A DNA stretch of 64,000 nucleotides, taken from positions 1 through 64,000 of the forward strand of contig MU863977.1 of assembly GCA_033296885.1 (NCBI GenBank), read 5' to 3'. The notes under the pieces are model-generated. The model searched no databases. It had not been told where the DNA came from and saw nothing but the letters and a program-made list of their open reading frames with translations. This DNA comes from Triangularia verruculosa (taxonomy: Eukaryota; Ascomycota; Sordariomycetes; Sordariales; Podosporaceae). Every line of letters begins with the position of its first letter. The stretch's first letter is position 1. Made by a program: the position numbers and the translations under genes. This document shows, piece by piece, positions 34,236 through 45,415 of this stretch.

Positions 34236-36386
34236 ATGCCGCCAAAACGCGCAAAGAAGGCCACCGCGGCTGCAGCAAAACCCCCTCTGGATGGCTGCAA
34301 AATTTCCCTGAGCGGCACCTTTGCTGGCATGACCCAATCCGCTGTCAAGGCCAAGGCAGAGGCTGTGGGGGCCACTGTTAGCGCTGCCGTGACGGAAGAC
34401 ACAACACACTTGGTGGCTACCGAAGCCGACTTCAAGAAACCTTCGGCCAAGGTTTCCAAAGCTCAGACCCTTGGAATCCCCATTGTCAGCTTTGAGTGGC
34501 TGTCCCTTTCTGAGCAGAACAACAGCAGGCAGGCCGAAAAGGACTTTGCCTTGGGCACTACTTCCACCACGGCCTCGCGCAAGAGAGCCGCACCGGCAGT
34601 CGACGGTACCTCCGACACTGAGGCTGCTGCACCACCGGCCAAGATGGTCAAGGTCGAGGATACTGCGCCCGAGGAGAAAAAGCCCAAGCAGGAGAGGGCG
34701 CTTGGCGAGGGCCAGGTTTTGAAGCGCAAGGACACCCGCATTCCAATCGACGATGGCTGTCCATACACCAATTCGGTTGTGTACATTGACCCTGATGGGG
34801 TTATCTACGATGCTTCCTTGAATCAGACCAATGCGTCCAATAACAACAACAAGTTCTACCGCATTCAGGTCAGTTCATCCCGGAAGTGCCGCGAACGACA
34901 AGATGGGTTGCTGACAAGAAGTAGCTCTTGGTGGACCCTCGAGGCGTGTACCGGACATGGACTCGCTGGGGGCGTGTTGGTGATCATGGCCAGACTCAAG
35001 TGCCGGCGGAAGGCTCGCTCGCAGATGCCATGAAGCAGTTTGAGAAGAAATTCAAAGACAAGTCGGGCATCACGTGGGCTAACCGGGGCGACAACCCGAA
35101 GCCTAGCAAGTACGCTTTTGTCGAGAGGAACTACGAGGATGATTCCGATGACGAAGACGTGGTCGACGATGACTCCAAGGGCAAGACCAAGGCCGACGAC
35201 TGGGAGCCGCCCAAGTGTACCCTAGAGCCTGCCGTGCAGAATCTTCTACAGCTCATCTTCAACCAACAGTACTTTGACAACATCATGTCAGATCTCAAAT
35301 ATGACGCCAACAAGCTACCCCTCGGCAAGCTCAGCAAAGCCACCATCACCCGCGGTTTTCAGTCTCTGAAAGACCTGTCGGAGCTTCTCGACGACAACAC
35401 GCTCGCGCAATCCAAGTACTCGATGACCTATGCAAACGCCGTCGAGCAGCTGTCCAACACATTTTACTCGCTCATCCCGCACAACTTCGGGAGGAACCGC
35501 CCGCCCGTCATTCGCGATCAGGGAATGGTTAAGAAAGAAATAGAACTTCTGGAAAGCCTGAGCGATATGAAGAATGCGGCCGAGATCATGAAGCTAGACA
35601 AGGTCGGCAACTACGATGTCCACCCGCTTGACAAGCAGTACGAGGGCCTGAAGATGAAGGAGATGACGGTGCTCGATCCCGTCACCCAGGAGTTTGCAGA
35701 ACTCAAGAACTATCTCGTCAACACACGCGGCCACACTCACGGTCACAATTACCAGGTGGAAAACATCTTCCGCATTGAGCGCGAAGGGGAAAAGGATCGA
35801 TTCGACACCAGCGCCTTTGGAAAGCTCAACCAAAATCGCCGCCTTCTGTGGCACGGCTCTCGTGCGACAAACTTCGGTGGCATCCTCAGCCAAGGTCTCC
35901 GCATTGCTCCTCCCGAAGCACCGGTCAACGGTTACATGTTCGACAAGGGCATTTACCTCGCCGACATGGCCTCCAAGTCGGCCAATTACTGCTGTTCCTA
36001 CCAGTCTGGCGGCACTGCCCTTCTACTGCTGTGCGAGGCGGAACTCGGTAACCCGATGCAGGAGTTGCTGCATTCTTCATACAACGCCGCCAGCGAGGCG
36101 AAACAGAAGGGCATGATCTCCACGTGGGGAAAAGGAACAAACGGCCCATTGGCATGGAAAGACGCCGAGTGTGTGGATCCTTCGTTGAAGGGCGTTATGA
36201 TGGTAAGTGTCTCGGGGAGAAGAAGGCGCTGTTGTATCTATTCGCTGACTGAACTTTTAGCCCGATACATCAACAAAAAAGCCAGGCAGCACTGGTGTAG
36301 TTGGAGCCAGCCTACTCTACAACGAGTTCATTGCTTATGACATCTCACAAGTCCGCCTTCGTTACCTCTTCCGAGTGAAGATGTGA
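34236..36386 (+). CDS. Poly(ADP-ribose) polymerase
   Basis: Nuclear NAD-dependent ADP-ribosyltransferase acting in DNA-damage response. Exons 34236-34868, 34925-36202 and 36261-36386; introns 56 and 58 bases; 678 residues. The N terminus is basic (MPPKRAKKA), then a BRCT domain (about 18-95), a Lys-rich linker, a WGR domain (about 175-290, with YRTWTRWGRVG), the PARP regulatory helical domain and the catalytic domain. The catalytic triad is complete: His521 in LLWHGSR, Tyr555 in GIYLAD and Glu659 in YNEFIAYD. The BRCT-WGR-catalytic order without zinc fingers is usual for filamentous fungi, whereas yeasts lack PARP. The short last exon is needed to provide the glutamate. Confidence 0.96.
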
Positions 36387-36826
36387 TTTGGGAGTACTTT
36401 CCGAACGGCGGGAGCAGGAGTATGGCGTTGCGGACATGTGGCGTTGCGGGTTGTTTGGCTCCGTTTCGTTGCTGAACGAGGACTAAACTGTGTACATTTT
36501 TGGACGTTGATACAGCGAGCGGTGTAAGTATAGACTACGGTGCACAACCAGTTTCGGTGACAAGGCTAGGTATCAGGGCGATAGTTGCTAATGTTGTGGC
36601 ATGTGTGTTGACATCAACTTTCAATCTATACACTGGTGCAGTGGTGATAATGGATTCTTTGCGTCTATTTCATCCACTGTATTTTGACTTACCTACTAAC
36701 TGCAGTTTGAAAATCCACATGAGATATCGGGTAGAGAAGCCAACATGTCATGTCGATCAACAAATGTGAGCAAGTCTGCATTATGAATCTACATTTCAAC
36801 CCGGCCACCTCATCAAGCACACCCAG
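36387..36826. other. Intergenic spacer
   Basis: 3' side of PARP up to the tRNA-Arg gene. Nothing recognisable. Confidence 0.4.
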
Positions 36827-36914
36827 GGTCCGCTGGCGTAATGGCAGCGCGTCTGACTACGATTTTTCAAACCAAAATATCAGGAGGTTCCAGCTTCGAC
36901 CCCTGGGCGGATCG
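36827..36914 (+). tRNA. tRNA-Arg(ACG) with intron and unusual T stem
   Basis: Acceptor GGTCCGC pairs with GCGGATC, discriminator G. The D arm (GCGTAATGGCAGCGC) and anticodon stem TCTGA/TCAGG fold well. The loop CTACGA gives anticodon ACG, with a 16-base AT-rich intron after position 37. The variable loop is AGGTT. The T arm reads CCAGC-TTCGACC-CCTGG, so positions 53 and 61 are both C, a mismatch in place of the near-invariant G53-C61 pair. The mature length would be 72. It may be functional but weakened, or a tRNA pseudogene. Confidence 0.75.
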
Positions 36915-37325
36915 AGTTCAAGTATTCAAAAATATTATCTTTCTTTGGATTCTATACTTGGATGCCCAAAAATAGAACAGGGGTTGCACTCATTCTTTTT
37001 GGCTGGGGTCGCCTTGCTTGTAACTGTTGGGTGGATCACTCTTTTTGATGGTAGGCCTTTTGATAATGCCAAACAATCAGCTGTATACCAATTCCCATAC
37101 CAAAGGCGTCCCCATACTTGTTGATACCACTTGACAAACCGCCACTGGGGCTTCTTTCGGGAACTGGCGGCCACATGCCGTTCAGCCGAAACGATGACAC
37201 CCCAGTTCAGTTAGCACTTGGGGTCAATTGATTCAGCCGGACCCGGACTGGATATCTCCTCCCCGGGTTTACTGTCTCCTGAGAACCCCCATCCAAGGGC
37301 ACCAGCGACAAAATTCCAGGTTGTA
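36915..37325. other. Intergenic spacer
   Basis: Space between tRNA-Arg and the reductase gene. No gene or repeat seen. Confidence 0.4.
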
Positions 37326-38426
37326 ATGGCTTGGCCGTAAGTCTCTGATCTATGGGGCAGGTGATGCGGCTGATAAAGTTACTAGCACCTACATTCTCGT
37401 CACAGGCGCCGCTGGCTTCATTGGTGCCCATGTTGTAGACACGCTGCTCTCCCGCGGCTTCCGGGTGAGGGGCACCACCCGCTCCAGAGCCAAGGCCGAT
37501 GCCATTTTAGCAGCCCGTCCCGAGGCGTTTCAGGCATCTCTCCTCGACTTCAAAGTGATTGGTGACTTTTCCTCACCAGACCTGGACGTTTCGGCCGCGT
37601 TGGAGGACGGGATTGATGCGGTAATCCATGTGGCCTCGCCTTTTACGTACGACACTCAGGACAACGAAGCAGAGCTAATACTGCCGGCCATCAACGGGGT
37701 CAAAGCTGTCTTATCTGCGGCTGCCAGGGCGGGGACGGTACAGCGAGTGGTCATCACGTCGAGCTTTGCCGCAGTGCTCGACGTCGACAGGGTGCAGAAG
37801 GCGACCAAGTACTTCACGTACACGGCAGGAGATTGGAACCCACTGACCTACGAAGAAGCGGCAAATGCGGAGAGAAGCGCTGTGGTGGCATATCGAGGGA
37901 GTAAGAAGTTTGCCGAGCTAGCGGCGTGGGAGTTTGTGAACAACTTTGGCGGCCCCGAGGGTCGATCGAGTTTCGACATTGTCACTCTATGTCCGCCCAT
38001 GACATTTGGCCCCGTGGTTCATCCGGTGGTCGGCGGGCCACTGGGGCTCAATGACAGCAATGGCCAACTGTGGAAAGTAGCGATTGCTCTCCAGGAGGGA
38101 AAAGGACTGCCTGCTGCGAGAGTGCCGTTCTGGGTTGAGGTGAGGGATCTGGCAGAGGCGCATGTCGAAGCACTACTTCGACCGGAAGCAGGGGGAAAAA
38201 GGTACCTGGTTCTTCCCCTGAAAGGTTTTCGTATGGGATGGCGGCCGAGGTGATCGAGAGTGAGTTCCCCGATTTCAGGGGGTGGGGGGGAGAAGAGGTC
38301 AGGACACAAATCGTGGACGAGAGCCATGGAATTGATGGAGAGACGGCATCGAAGGAGCTGGGTATCAGATATCGGGCGTTTCGGGAGACGGTGATCGATT
38401 TGATGAGGCAAGCTGCTGCGATGTGA
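37326..38426 (+). pseudogene. NAD(P)-dependent reductase/epimerase-like, 3' frameshift
   Basis: Extended short-chain reductase of the dihydroflavonol-4-reductase/ketoreductase (GRE2-like) type. Exon 1 is only 11 bases (37326-37336, MAWP with the next exon), intron 49 bases, and exon 2 starts at 37386. The Rossmann motif TGAAGFIGAHV appears at once, followed by VIHVASPF, VVITSSFAAVLD and the active-site Tyr-Lys type motif AYRGSKKFAE. Near 38205 the frame shifts: upstream reads GGKRYLV, downstream SSPERFSYGMAAEVIE up to GIRYRAFRETVIDL and a stop at 38426. The shift equals one missing base amid G5, A5 and C4 runs, so a sequence error is as likely as a real mutation. As read, it would stop at 38253 and lose its C-terminal helix. 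Confidence 0.7.
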
Positions 38427-38988
38427 GAGCACGGTGTGTGTATGTAAGTACCCAAGTACCCCACACTCCACACCTCAGCCATGACCTCATCGATCCCAAG
38501 ACCCATGAATGCGCGGCCAAAATCGCACTTTTCCACAGCATCGCTGCTGATCAGCGTTCCAGCCGGACGTGGTGCTCCGCCGAGACGTATGTTTTGTTTC
38601 TTCCAATGCCGTGAATGACCACTTCTTCTCCCACTGCTTTCCCGTGACCAGCGCGATCAGCACCGCCGCCATCCGAGCGGGATGGGCACCACGCGGCACT
38701 GTTGATTTGATCGACACCTGTCATGACGCCTACAGTGGTACCGCTACGTCGGGCCCTCGAGATTCGCCGCTATTCATTGGACACGGCGCCGGCAGCTGGT
38801 ACTTTACCCAGGCCCAACCACCTGCCCGAGACTCCAGCATTGTGCAACTGATCTCCTGCCTTCGTCGTCCCATGCCACCCTACCTTTGTCCAACAACTCT
38901 GCCGCGGGCCATTGTCCCTTCAACGCGTCACCCGCTCCGCTCCACACGTCGACCTGGTCTTCCCACACCACCAGCACTTCTTACTACC
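38427..38988. other. Intergenic spacer, UVE1 promoter side
   Basis: Spacer of 562 bases upstream of the UV endonuclease gene. No supported gene. An open frame continues upstream of the UVE1 ATG but has no ATG of its own with better context. Confidence 0.45.
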
Positions 38989-41147
38989 ATGGTCCGCAAG
39001 GCTACACCCGTGTCCAAGCAGGTGTCCGAACCCGAGGCTCCAGCAGAGACCCTCGAGGAGCCTATCCGCCCCCAAGTACACCTTCGGCGCTCGAACCGCA
39101 CTCTAGCCCAGAGCCAAAAGATGACCCAGGAAGAGGATGAGTCGCGGGAGATACAGGGCAAGATACTGGGCATCAGGAGGGAGGCGGACTCGGGCAGTGC
39201 CACGGCTGAGGATGGCAAGAGCTCGGGCAGGGAAGGGCTTAGGCTTGCCATCGAGGGCCTGGCCCGGATGGAGCGACGGTTGCAGCGGGCGACAAAACGG
39301 CAAAAAATGAAGGTGGAGGAAACCCAGATCACCGAGACGCTCGACGAAGACGAGTATAGATCGCGCGACGAGGTTACCAAGGTCGGCTGGAAGCAGCACC
39401 ATCGGAATTCCGGTGTCTCGAAGCAGCCGGATAACAATGACCAGCCCGAGAAAGTTGTGTTTGGCAGCGTTGGCCTTGAACCGGACAATGAAGGCCCAGA
39501 AACTTCTGAAGAGGCTCTGGACCTGGTGGAGCGGGGAGCCGCACGACCTCCTCCCGTCAACAGTCACTACCTCCCGCTACCTTGGAGAGGCCGGCTTGGC
39601 TATGTTAGCAGTCCCATGGTGCTGGAATAAGGCGAGAGTATGGCATTGGTTCTAATGGTATCACTAGGCATGTCTCAACACCTATCTACGAACGGCCAAG
39701 CCGCCAGTCTTCAGCTCACGCACATGTCGCATGTCGTCCATTATCGACCACCGGTATCCGCTCGCTGATCCAGATCAGCCCGAGCACGCAACCAAGAACA
39801 GACCCGACAAGTCCAAGACGGCCGATCACCAGCTGGGAGTTCGTTTTGTGCAGAACCTGGGGTTACAGAACGCCGCCGATATCGTCAAGATGATCCGGTG
39901 GAACGACAAGTACGGCATCAAGTTCATGCGGCTCAGCTCGGAAATGTTTCCGTTCGCCAGCCACGTGGAACATGGGTATGAACTGGCCCCTTTTGCCTCG
40001 GATATTCTGGCCAAGGTCGGGAGGGTGGCCGCAGAGCTGGGCCATCGTCTCACAACACATCCCGGCCAAGTACGTCGTCCCCCTGTGGAATGGACCAATG
40101 TCGTCTCAGTATCGGTGCTGACAGAAAGTCTTGTTTATTCAGTTTACCCAGCTGGGCTCTCCCCGTAAAGAAGTCATTGAGGCTTCTGTCCGAGACCTGG
40201 CCTATCATGATGAAATGTTGACCCTCCTGCGGCTCCCGGAGCAGCAGGATCGGGACGCCGTCATGATTCTTCACATGGGTGGTGTTTACGGAGACAAGGC
40301 TGCCACTCTGGATCGATTCCGTGTGAATTATGCACAGCTAACCCCATCGATCAAGAACCGACTCGTTCTTGAGAATGACGATGTGTCTTGGAGTGTTCAC
40401 GATCTGCTCCCGATTTGCGAAGAACTCAATATTCCACTTGTCCTGGACTATCACCACCACAATATCGTCTTCGACTCGTCAAAGTGCCGAGAAGGAACAT
40501 GGGACATCTCTCAGCCAGAGATTATGGAGCGCATCACGGCCACGTGGCGGCGCAAGGGCATCACGCAAAAGATGCATTACAGCGAGCCTTGTCCGGGAGC
40601 TGTTACACCCAGGGACAGACGCAAGCACAGCCCACGAGTCATGACGCTGCCGCCGTGTCCGCCGGACATGGATCTAATGATCGAGGCCAAGGACAAAGAG
40701 CAGGCCGTCTTCGAGCTGATGCGCACCTTCAAGCTCCCAGGGTTCGAAAAGATCAACGACATGGTGCCGCATGAGAGGTTTGATGAGCCAAAGCCTGTGT
40801 CACGAGCTGCCCCGGCGGCAAAGAACAAGAAGAAAAATAAAACGGCAGCCGGCAGTGTCAAGCGGAAGAGGATGGCTGATGACGAGGATCCGGATGAGGC
40901 GGATCGGGTGGCTCCTGTCGAGACAGATAGCAGTACCAAGACCGAAGTCACACAAATACCTGAAGTGACGGTCACGGCGCTGGAGTTTGGAATGGGTGGC
41001 CCTCAGAATCGTGTATACTGGCCGCCAGGGATGGAAGAATGGCTGAAGCCAAGGAAGCGACAGGCCAAGAAGAACAGTAAATCCGGCAAGTTGGAGGACG
41101 AAGATGAAGACACGGGGGAAAACTTGGAAGAAACTGAGGGGATATAG
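38989..41147 (+). CDS. uve1: UV damage endonuclease (UVE1/UVDE, Neurospora mus-18 type)
   Basis: Endonuclease that nicks DNA 5' of UV photoproducts and other distortions, starting alternative excision repair; it can act in nucleus and mitochondria. Exons 38989-39603, 39668-40069 and 40143-41147; introns 64 and 73 bases; 673 residues. A long charged N-terminal arm (1-200) leads into the TIM-barrel core: LPWRGRLGYACLNTYLR, RFVQNLGLQN, IKFMRLSSEMFPFASH, LTTHPGQFTQLGSP, MILHMGGVYGDK, LVLENDDVSWS and LVLDYHHHN, including the metal-binding His and Glu residues. The Lys/Glu-rich C terminus likely holds a nuclear signal (KNKKKNK, KRKRM). The first ATG with strong context (ACCATGG) was chosen. Restoring GRLGY/ACLNTYLR confirms the first join. 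Confidence 0.96.
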
Positions 41148-41738
41148 ACGCCGTTCTGTTTTGCGAGTATGCCAACGCCAGCATCAGATGAAATGTGCAG
41201 TTACTGTGCCATATCACTATAAGACTGGTGCATGCATGTGTGTGTGATATGACTCTTATTTACCGTCAAACCCGACTAGATGGTGGCCCAGAGCTGCTCT
41301 ATATACATGCAATATTTTCCCCCTTTGTTTTTCCGCTGCGCCGTCCGAAATGATGCGATATGACCAAACCCGAAAAAAGAAAGAGTAAACGACGGAGAAT
41401 GAAACTCCCTTTCGAAGGGAGCTTGAATGTCCCGGATATCCCAGATGCTCTGCTCTGGTTGGTCCCCCACCGAGGGTAGCCCGGTTTGATCTCTAGATGG
41501 ATTTTTCTGCGTAGAGATGCTGGAGGGTGTGTGCAAGCCTGCTCGTTACTGAAAAACAAGGGCACAGGATGGGGGAAAGGTAGGAAGCGGTGTTGGAGGC
41601 GCGTGATTAAACTGAATACGTGGTAAAAGATGTAATGTCAAATAATTGTGAAATGTGGGTAGCGAACGTGGGCAACGAGTGCGTCAAGAACGAGCGTGAG
41701 TGACCAAGTGTATCATGGGGCAAGACACTCTGGAAAAC
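41148..41738. other. Intergenic spacer
   Basis: 3' side of UVE1 and 3' side of the small cysteine-rich frame. Nothing else recognised. Confidence 0.4.
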
Positions 41739-41927
41739 TCAGGCGGAACTCGAAACCTGCGTCGAGACCTGGGCGACCTCGCCCCTCAGTTCTTTACAAC
41801 GGGGATTGGAGCAGGTGCCGCAGTACAGAGTGCTTTTGCCGTAGCCCTTGATGTTGTCGCAGGTGCAGGTTATCGACTTGGAGATCAAGGTCGTCGAGCA
41901 GGCGTACGATATCGATGTGCCGCACAT
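41739..41927 (-). CDS. Small cysteine-rich protein (62 residues), unknown
   Basis: Short single-exon frame with ATG start: MCGTSISYACSTT at the N terminus, then CTCDN, CGTCSNPRCKEL and a Ser-rich end. Seven cysteines (positions 2, 10, 21, 23, 36, 39, 44) in CxC, CxxC and CxxxxC spacing suggest metal binding or disulphides. Most codons end in G or C, unlike the flanking repeat-rich DNA, which supports coding. No signal peptide, so a cytosolic zinc-binding protein is more likely than an effector. I do not recognise the family. An upstream exon cannot be excluded. Confidence 0.5.
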   Translation of the reverse strand: MCGTSISYACSTTLISKSITCTCDNIKGYGKSTLYCGTCSNPRCKELRGEVAQVSTQVSSSA

Positions 41928-42106
41928 TTTCCTCTTGTGTGAAAAGCTCTTTCTTGGGTGTCAGGGGGTTGAGAGTGGTTGCTAGCGTCGTCTTCCAGAC
42001 ATCCGGAATGGGTGGTGGTAAACCGCACTGCAGGTGAGCTGGCCCGGTTCAGGTTCGTTGATGCCGCCTCGGGGAAGCCAACGTGCAATGACACAACTCA
42101 AACCTG

Positions 42107-42149
42107 CTCTCTCTCTCTCTCTCTCTCTCTTCCTCTCTCTCTGTCTCTC
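42107..42149. repeat. CT microsatellite
   Basis: Interrupted (CT)n tract of about 43 bases in an intergenic region. A polypurine-polypyrimidine tract of this kind can form triplex DNA. Confidence 0.95.
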
Positions 42150-42318
42150 AGGTGCCGATAGGATGTTGGGAAATGTCTAACGACGGCGCGGCGAGATTTC
42201 GGATAGCTGGAAAGGACGATGTTAGCGCGCGCTTCTCTGCGTGTATGAGAAAAAGAGCGTATAGTTGAACCCACTTTCTCTCTCTGTCTGTCTGAAGATG
42301 TCCAGAGGTGGTGGCAAA

Positions 42319-42338
42319 GGGGGGGGGGGGGGGGGGGG
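42319..42338. repeat. Poly-G run (20)
   Basis: Uninterrupted run of 20 G, about 90 bases before the assembly gap. G-quadruplex prone. Confidence 0.9.
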
Positions 42339-42427
42339 TGTTGTGGAACTTGCATGGCGGTGCAGTGGGGTTTGTTTTTGAAATAACCAAAAACTGTGAG
42401 TATTGGGGTGGGGGAAATGGGTCGTTG

Positions 42428-42437
42428 NNNNNNNNNN
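42428..42437. other. Assembly gap (10 N)
   Basis: Ten unknown bases between unique sequence and a C homopolymer. The true gap size is unknown; the placeholder length probably marks a failed read-through. Confidence 0.99.
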
Positions 42438-42438
42438 G

Positions 42439-42444
42439 CCCCCG

Positions 42445-42500
<56 letters not shown>
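42439..42500. repeat. Poly-C run (56, plus 5)
   Basis: CCCCC, one G, then 56 C in a row directly after the gap. Either a true C/G tract or a sequencing artefact that grew at the contig edge. Confidence 0.9.
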
Positions 42501-42502
<2 letters not shown>

Positions 42503-44479
42503 GCCAGATTCTAGACTTGCTTGGCTCTGCAAGGGGTGTTTGTTGATCACTCTCCACAAGATTTGATGATTTGGGGTTTGGAAAGAGCTCGTTCTGTGTC
42601 GGGGGGAGGCCAGGGGCGCGGTTTTTGAAGAGTAAACTCCTTCGAAGCTCCGGAAGTCCGTCTGACCCAGAATATAAGCGCAATCAGGAGACGGGCATGT
42701 GGAAGCCAAAGAAAAGAAGAGCAGGGCGAAGGGACGCCGTCGCTAGACCGGAGCTTGCCGGGCTGTGAAAATATTGTGTGGTTGTGGCTGCGCCGACTCA
42801 GGACAGACAAACACCGAAAGGAGCTGAAAGGAGATGGAGGGTAAGGGGAACGGTTTTGCAGGTGCTGAGAGATCTGAAACTTTGGGCAACTGAGGACCAT
42901 TTCAGCCGGGATATTAATCACCTACCTAATCCCTGGGAAAAGACTCGACGATGGATGGCCTGCCCAACGACACCCACTTCCCGAGACACAGTCCCCCATG
43001 TCATGTCCCACCCATGCCCTGGCAGCATGATGAAATGCTTTTGGGCGGGGTTCTGGGGCCCCAAGATCGACGTCATCGGTCCTGCACTCTTGGCTCGTGC
43101 AGGCTTTGGGCTGCCATCGCTGTTAGTGCAAGACCCCGCCGCAGCTGCCGGCGAAGCCTTCGGCGAGGTTCTATGCTAACACGCACCAAAAGAACTCTCG
43201 CCTATCCGTATCGCAAATAAATTTGAGGGTCGATGAGCTCTGCCCTCGGGCTCCACCCTGTTCCGCCCACTGGCGGCATCCCGCATCAGAGGCGCTGACA
43301 CGGGTTTGGACTGACAGATACCGAACGGCCCCGGACCTCCCGTCCGTAAACCAGCTAGGTGGTATTCTGGTCGTGGCGGGGATGATGTGTGTGTGTGGGA
43401 TGGAAGGATGGAGGGATGCAATCGAGATGCATCGAGATGGGCTGTGTGTGTCGTCTCTCTTCCTCCCGTAACAGCCCTGGCAGGGCCTTGTGGGCAGAAA
43501 CCGCTAGTGTCACTCTTCCCCAGATGTCCGCATTCCCCCCACTCCTTACCACCCAGTGGCTGAAACAAGCTGAGGAGCCAAACCGGATTTCGAGACCCCT
43601 TCATCTGTATCCTACGCTAAGTAAACAAAAATATCTTTTTTTTTCCCTCCTCATCAGACCCTGGGCACTCATCTTGCAGCTGTTGGGGTCCATTCCAGCA
43701 ATCTCAGAGCTGGACTTTTTGCTATGACGATTCTCGCTCGCCAGAAGTGCTGCATTTCACATGCTGCCCAATTATGTAAGTGGGTGGGGTCTGGCCTTCC
43801 CTCCAATCTCGCAGTCTCCGTTCCACTTCAACGGAAACGACTCATTGCACAGCCAACCGCTGCTGATTCCCTATGTTTCTGATGCCATCGAGTATCGGTT
43901 CGAGGTTCTACACTACACCCCTAGTCGCATCCATGCGGGATGCACCCATGGATCCGTCGCCTGTCAACGACATGGTGACATCAAGTCCACACCACACTAC
44001 TACGACTCCGCCATAATCACCTGTTCCTCCTCCAAGTATCACATACGACCACATCCAGCTGAGAATACGGGATCCCGTCCGCTCTCCCCTCGTCAAACAG
44101 CTGAGAGTCGAACTAGTACTCAGGTGGGTGACCACTGGGGAATCCTCGATGTTGTATGTTTTGTTTCTTTTTTACCCCTTTCTCAGGCCCTCAACACCAA
44201 ACTGCGTGCGACGGTGCTGTTTGGTTTTATACTATGTCTCCCGCACCACATGGTGGGATTTACTAGGTAGTGTATGTATGTAGTTCACAACGAGGCCGTT
44301 TGGTAGGTACGAGGGCTTACGTACATTGCCGAGGATTAGGGCAGGGGCTGCCAAAGACTTTGTTTGGTGGAGACTGGATGTAACCTTATTGGCCTGACTC
44401 CGAAATGTGTGAATGGCATCTGGATGTCTTTTGTATACATATCTCAAGCTGTAGGTTTTATGGTCCTCAGAAGCACTCA

Positions 44480-45415
44480 ATGTCGGCTATCCAGGAAAGA
44501 CCGAAGAGCGCGTGCGAGATTCCATCAAAGTCGAGGCCTTTTACATATGCTGGTGTTGACGATGAACGAAGATCGAGACTCCCGGAACACCTCCGGTCAA
44601 CATACACATCCCACCTCCGGTCGAGCTCACAAACATCATGGGATGGCCTCGACTTGGGTTACTCTCGGGCTAATCAGCGCCCGAGATCAACGTCACCGAG
44701 ACGAACGCGCCGCCCAGAAAGACCTCGCTCCATTGCCTGTATTCCAGACAGCTATCTGTTGAACGTGGACAGATGGAGCTACGACAGGGTGCGCATGCCA
44801 GCAACGTCCTCTTCAACTCAACTTCCAGAGTTCGAGTCTCGTCCGAGCCTACCATCCAGTTCGCAAACAACTCGCCGGTCTCCTTCGCCTTCAATTTCGT
44901 CGGTGTCAAGCAGGCCAACATCAGCGCACTTTGTGAACGCGTTTGGTGGGCCAAATGACCCAATATTGCCACTGCCATCGACGCCATATGCAACGGGGAC
45001 AGGCGCGAGCACCCCCACTCTCTCGGTCACTCACCCTGATGGCTCAACGGAGCCTTTTCCCTTGATCCTTCCCAGCCCCGTCCACACTCAGCAACAGCAG
45101 CCCTGTGTGCGTCGAGCAGCCGAGACGGAGCCTTCTTCATCTGTGAAACATCATACTCAAATGGCCGCCAGCCCATACGACGAGCCCCTGACATCGCAGG
45201 CCGAAAAGGTGGGAGGCAGCAAGGCCGATGGCGGGATAGGGAGGCAGAGAGGAATGTCGGTAGACAGCATCATGAACACGCCTGGCTGCTGTGGTCTATG
45301 CGAAAGGGGCACAGCCAAGATGATAGGCGGGAAGATCACGGCCTGGGTGGTGGGAACAATGATTCCGGTTACGTTTGGAGTCATGACAGGGGTTCTGTCC
45401 AAGATGTTTCACTGA
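44480..45415 (+). CDS. Fungal protein of unknown function, possible tail anchor
   Basis: Single-exon frame of 311 residues. The first 250 residues are low in hydrophobicity and rich in Ser, Pro, Arg and Thr, so probably disordered; RPRSTSPRRTRRPERPRS and similar stretches suggest phosphorylated basic regions. The C terminus changes abruptly to a short Cys-rich motif, CCGLCERG, followed by one hydrophobic helix, TAWVVGTMIPVTFGVMTGVL, ending SKMFH. This fits a C-terminal membrane anchor or a membrane-dipping segment with possible acylation of the adjacent cysteines. No family is recognised. An upstream intron in the leader is possible; the ATG at 44480 is the start that keeps the whole Ser/Arg region. 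Confidence 0.7.
   Translation: MSAIQERPKSACEIPSKSRPFTYAGVDDERRSRLPEHLRSTYTSHLRSSSQTSWDGLDLGYSRANQRPRSTSPRRTRRPERPRSIACIPDSYLLNVDRWSYDRVRMPATSSSTQLPEFESRPSLPSSSQTTRRSPSPSISSVSSRPTSAHFVNAFGGPNDPILPLPSTPYATGTGASTPTLSVTHPDGSTEPFPLILPSPVHTQQQQPCVRRAAETEPSSSVKHHTQMAASPYDEPLTSQAEKVGGSKADGGIGRQRGMSVDSIMNTPGCCGLCERGTAKMIGGKITAWVVGTMIPVTFGVMTGVLSKMFH

Larger units (their letters stand above)
41928..44479. other. 2.5 kb gene-poor, repeat-rich spacer with gap
   Basis: Contains a CT microsatellite, a G homopolymer, a 10-base gap and a long C homopolymer, listed separately. The remainder (42500-44479) has open but unconvincing frames with GT-rich simple sequence near 43380-43450. AGGT motif fragments lie near 44269 and 44303. 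Confidence 0.5.

Noticed and set aside
42098..42709. 203-residue frame with a poly-Gly block
   Set aside because: Created by the C homopolymer and interrupted by the assembly gap.
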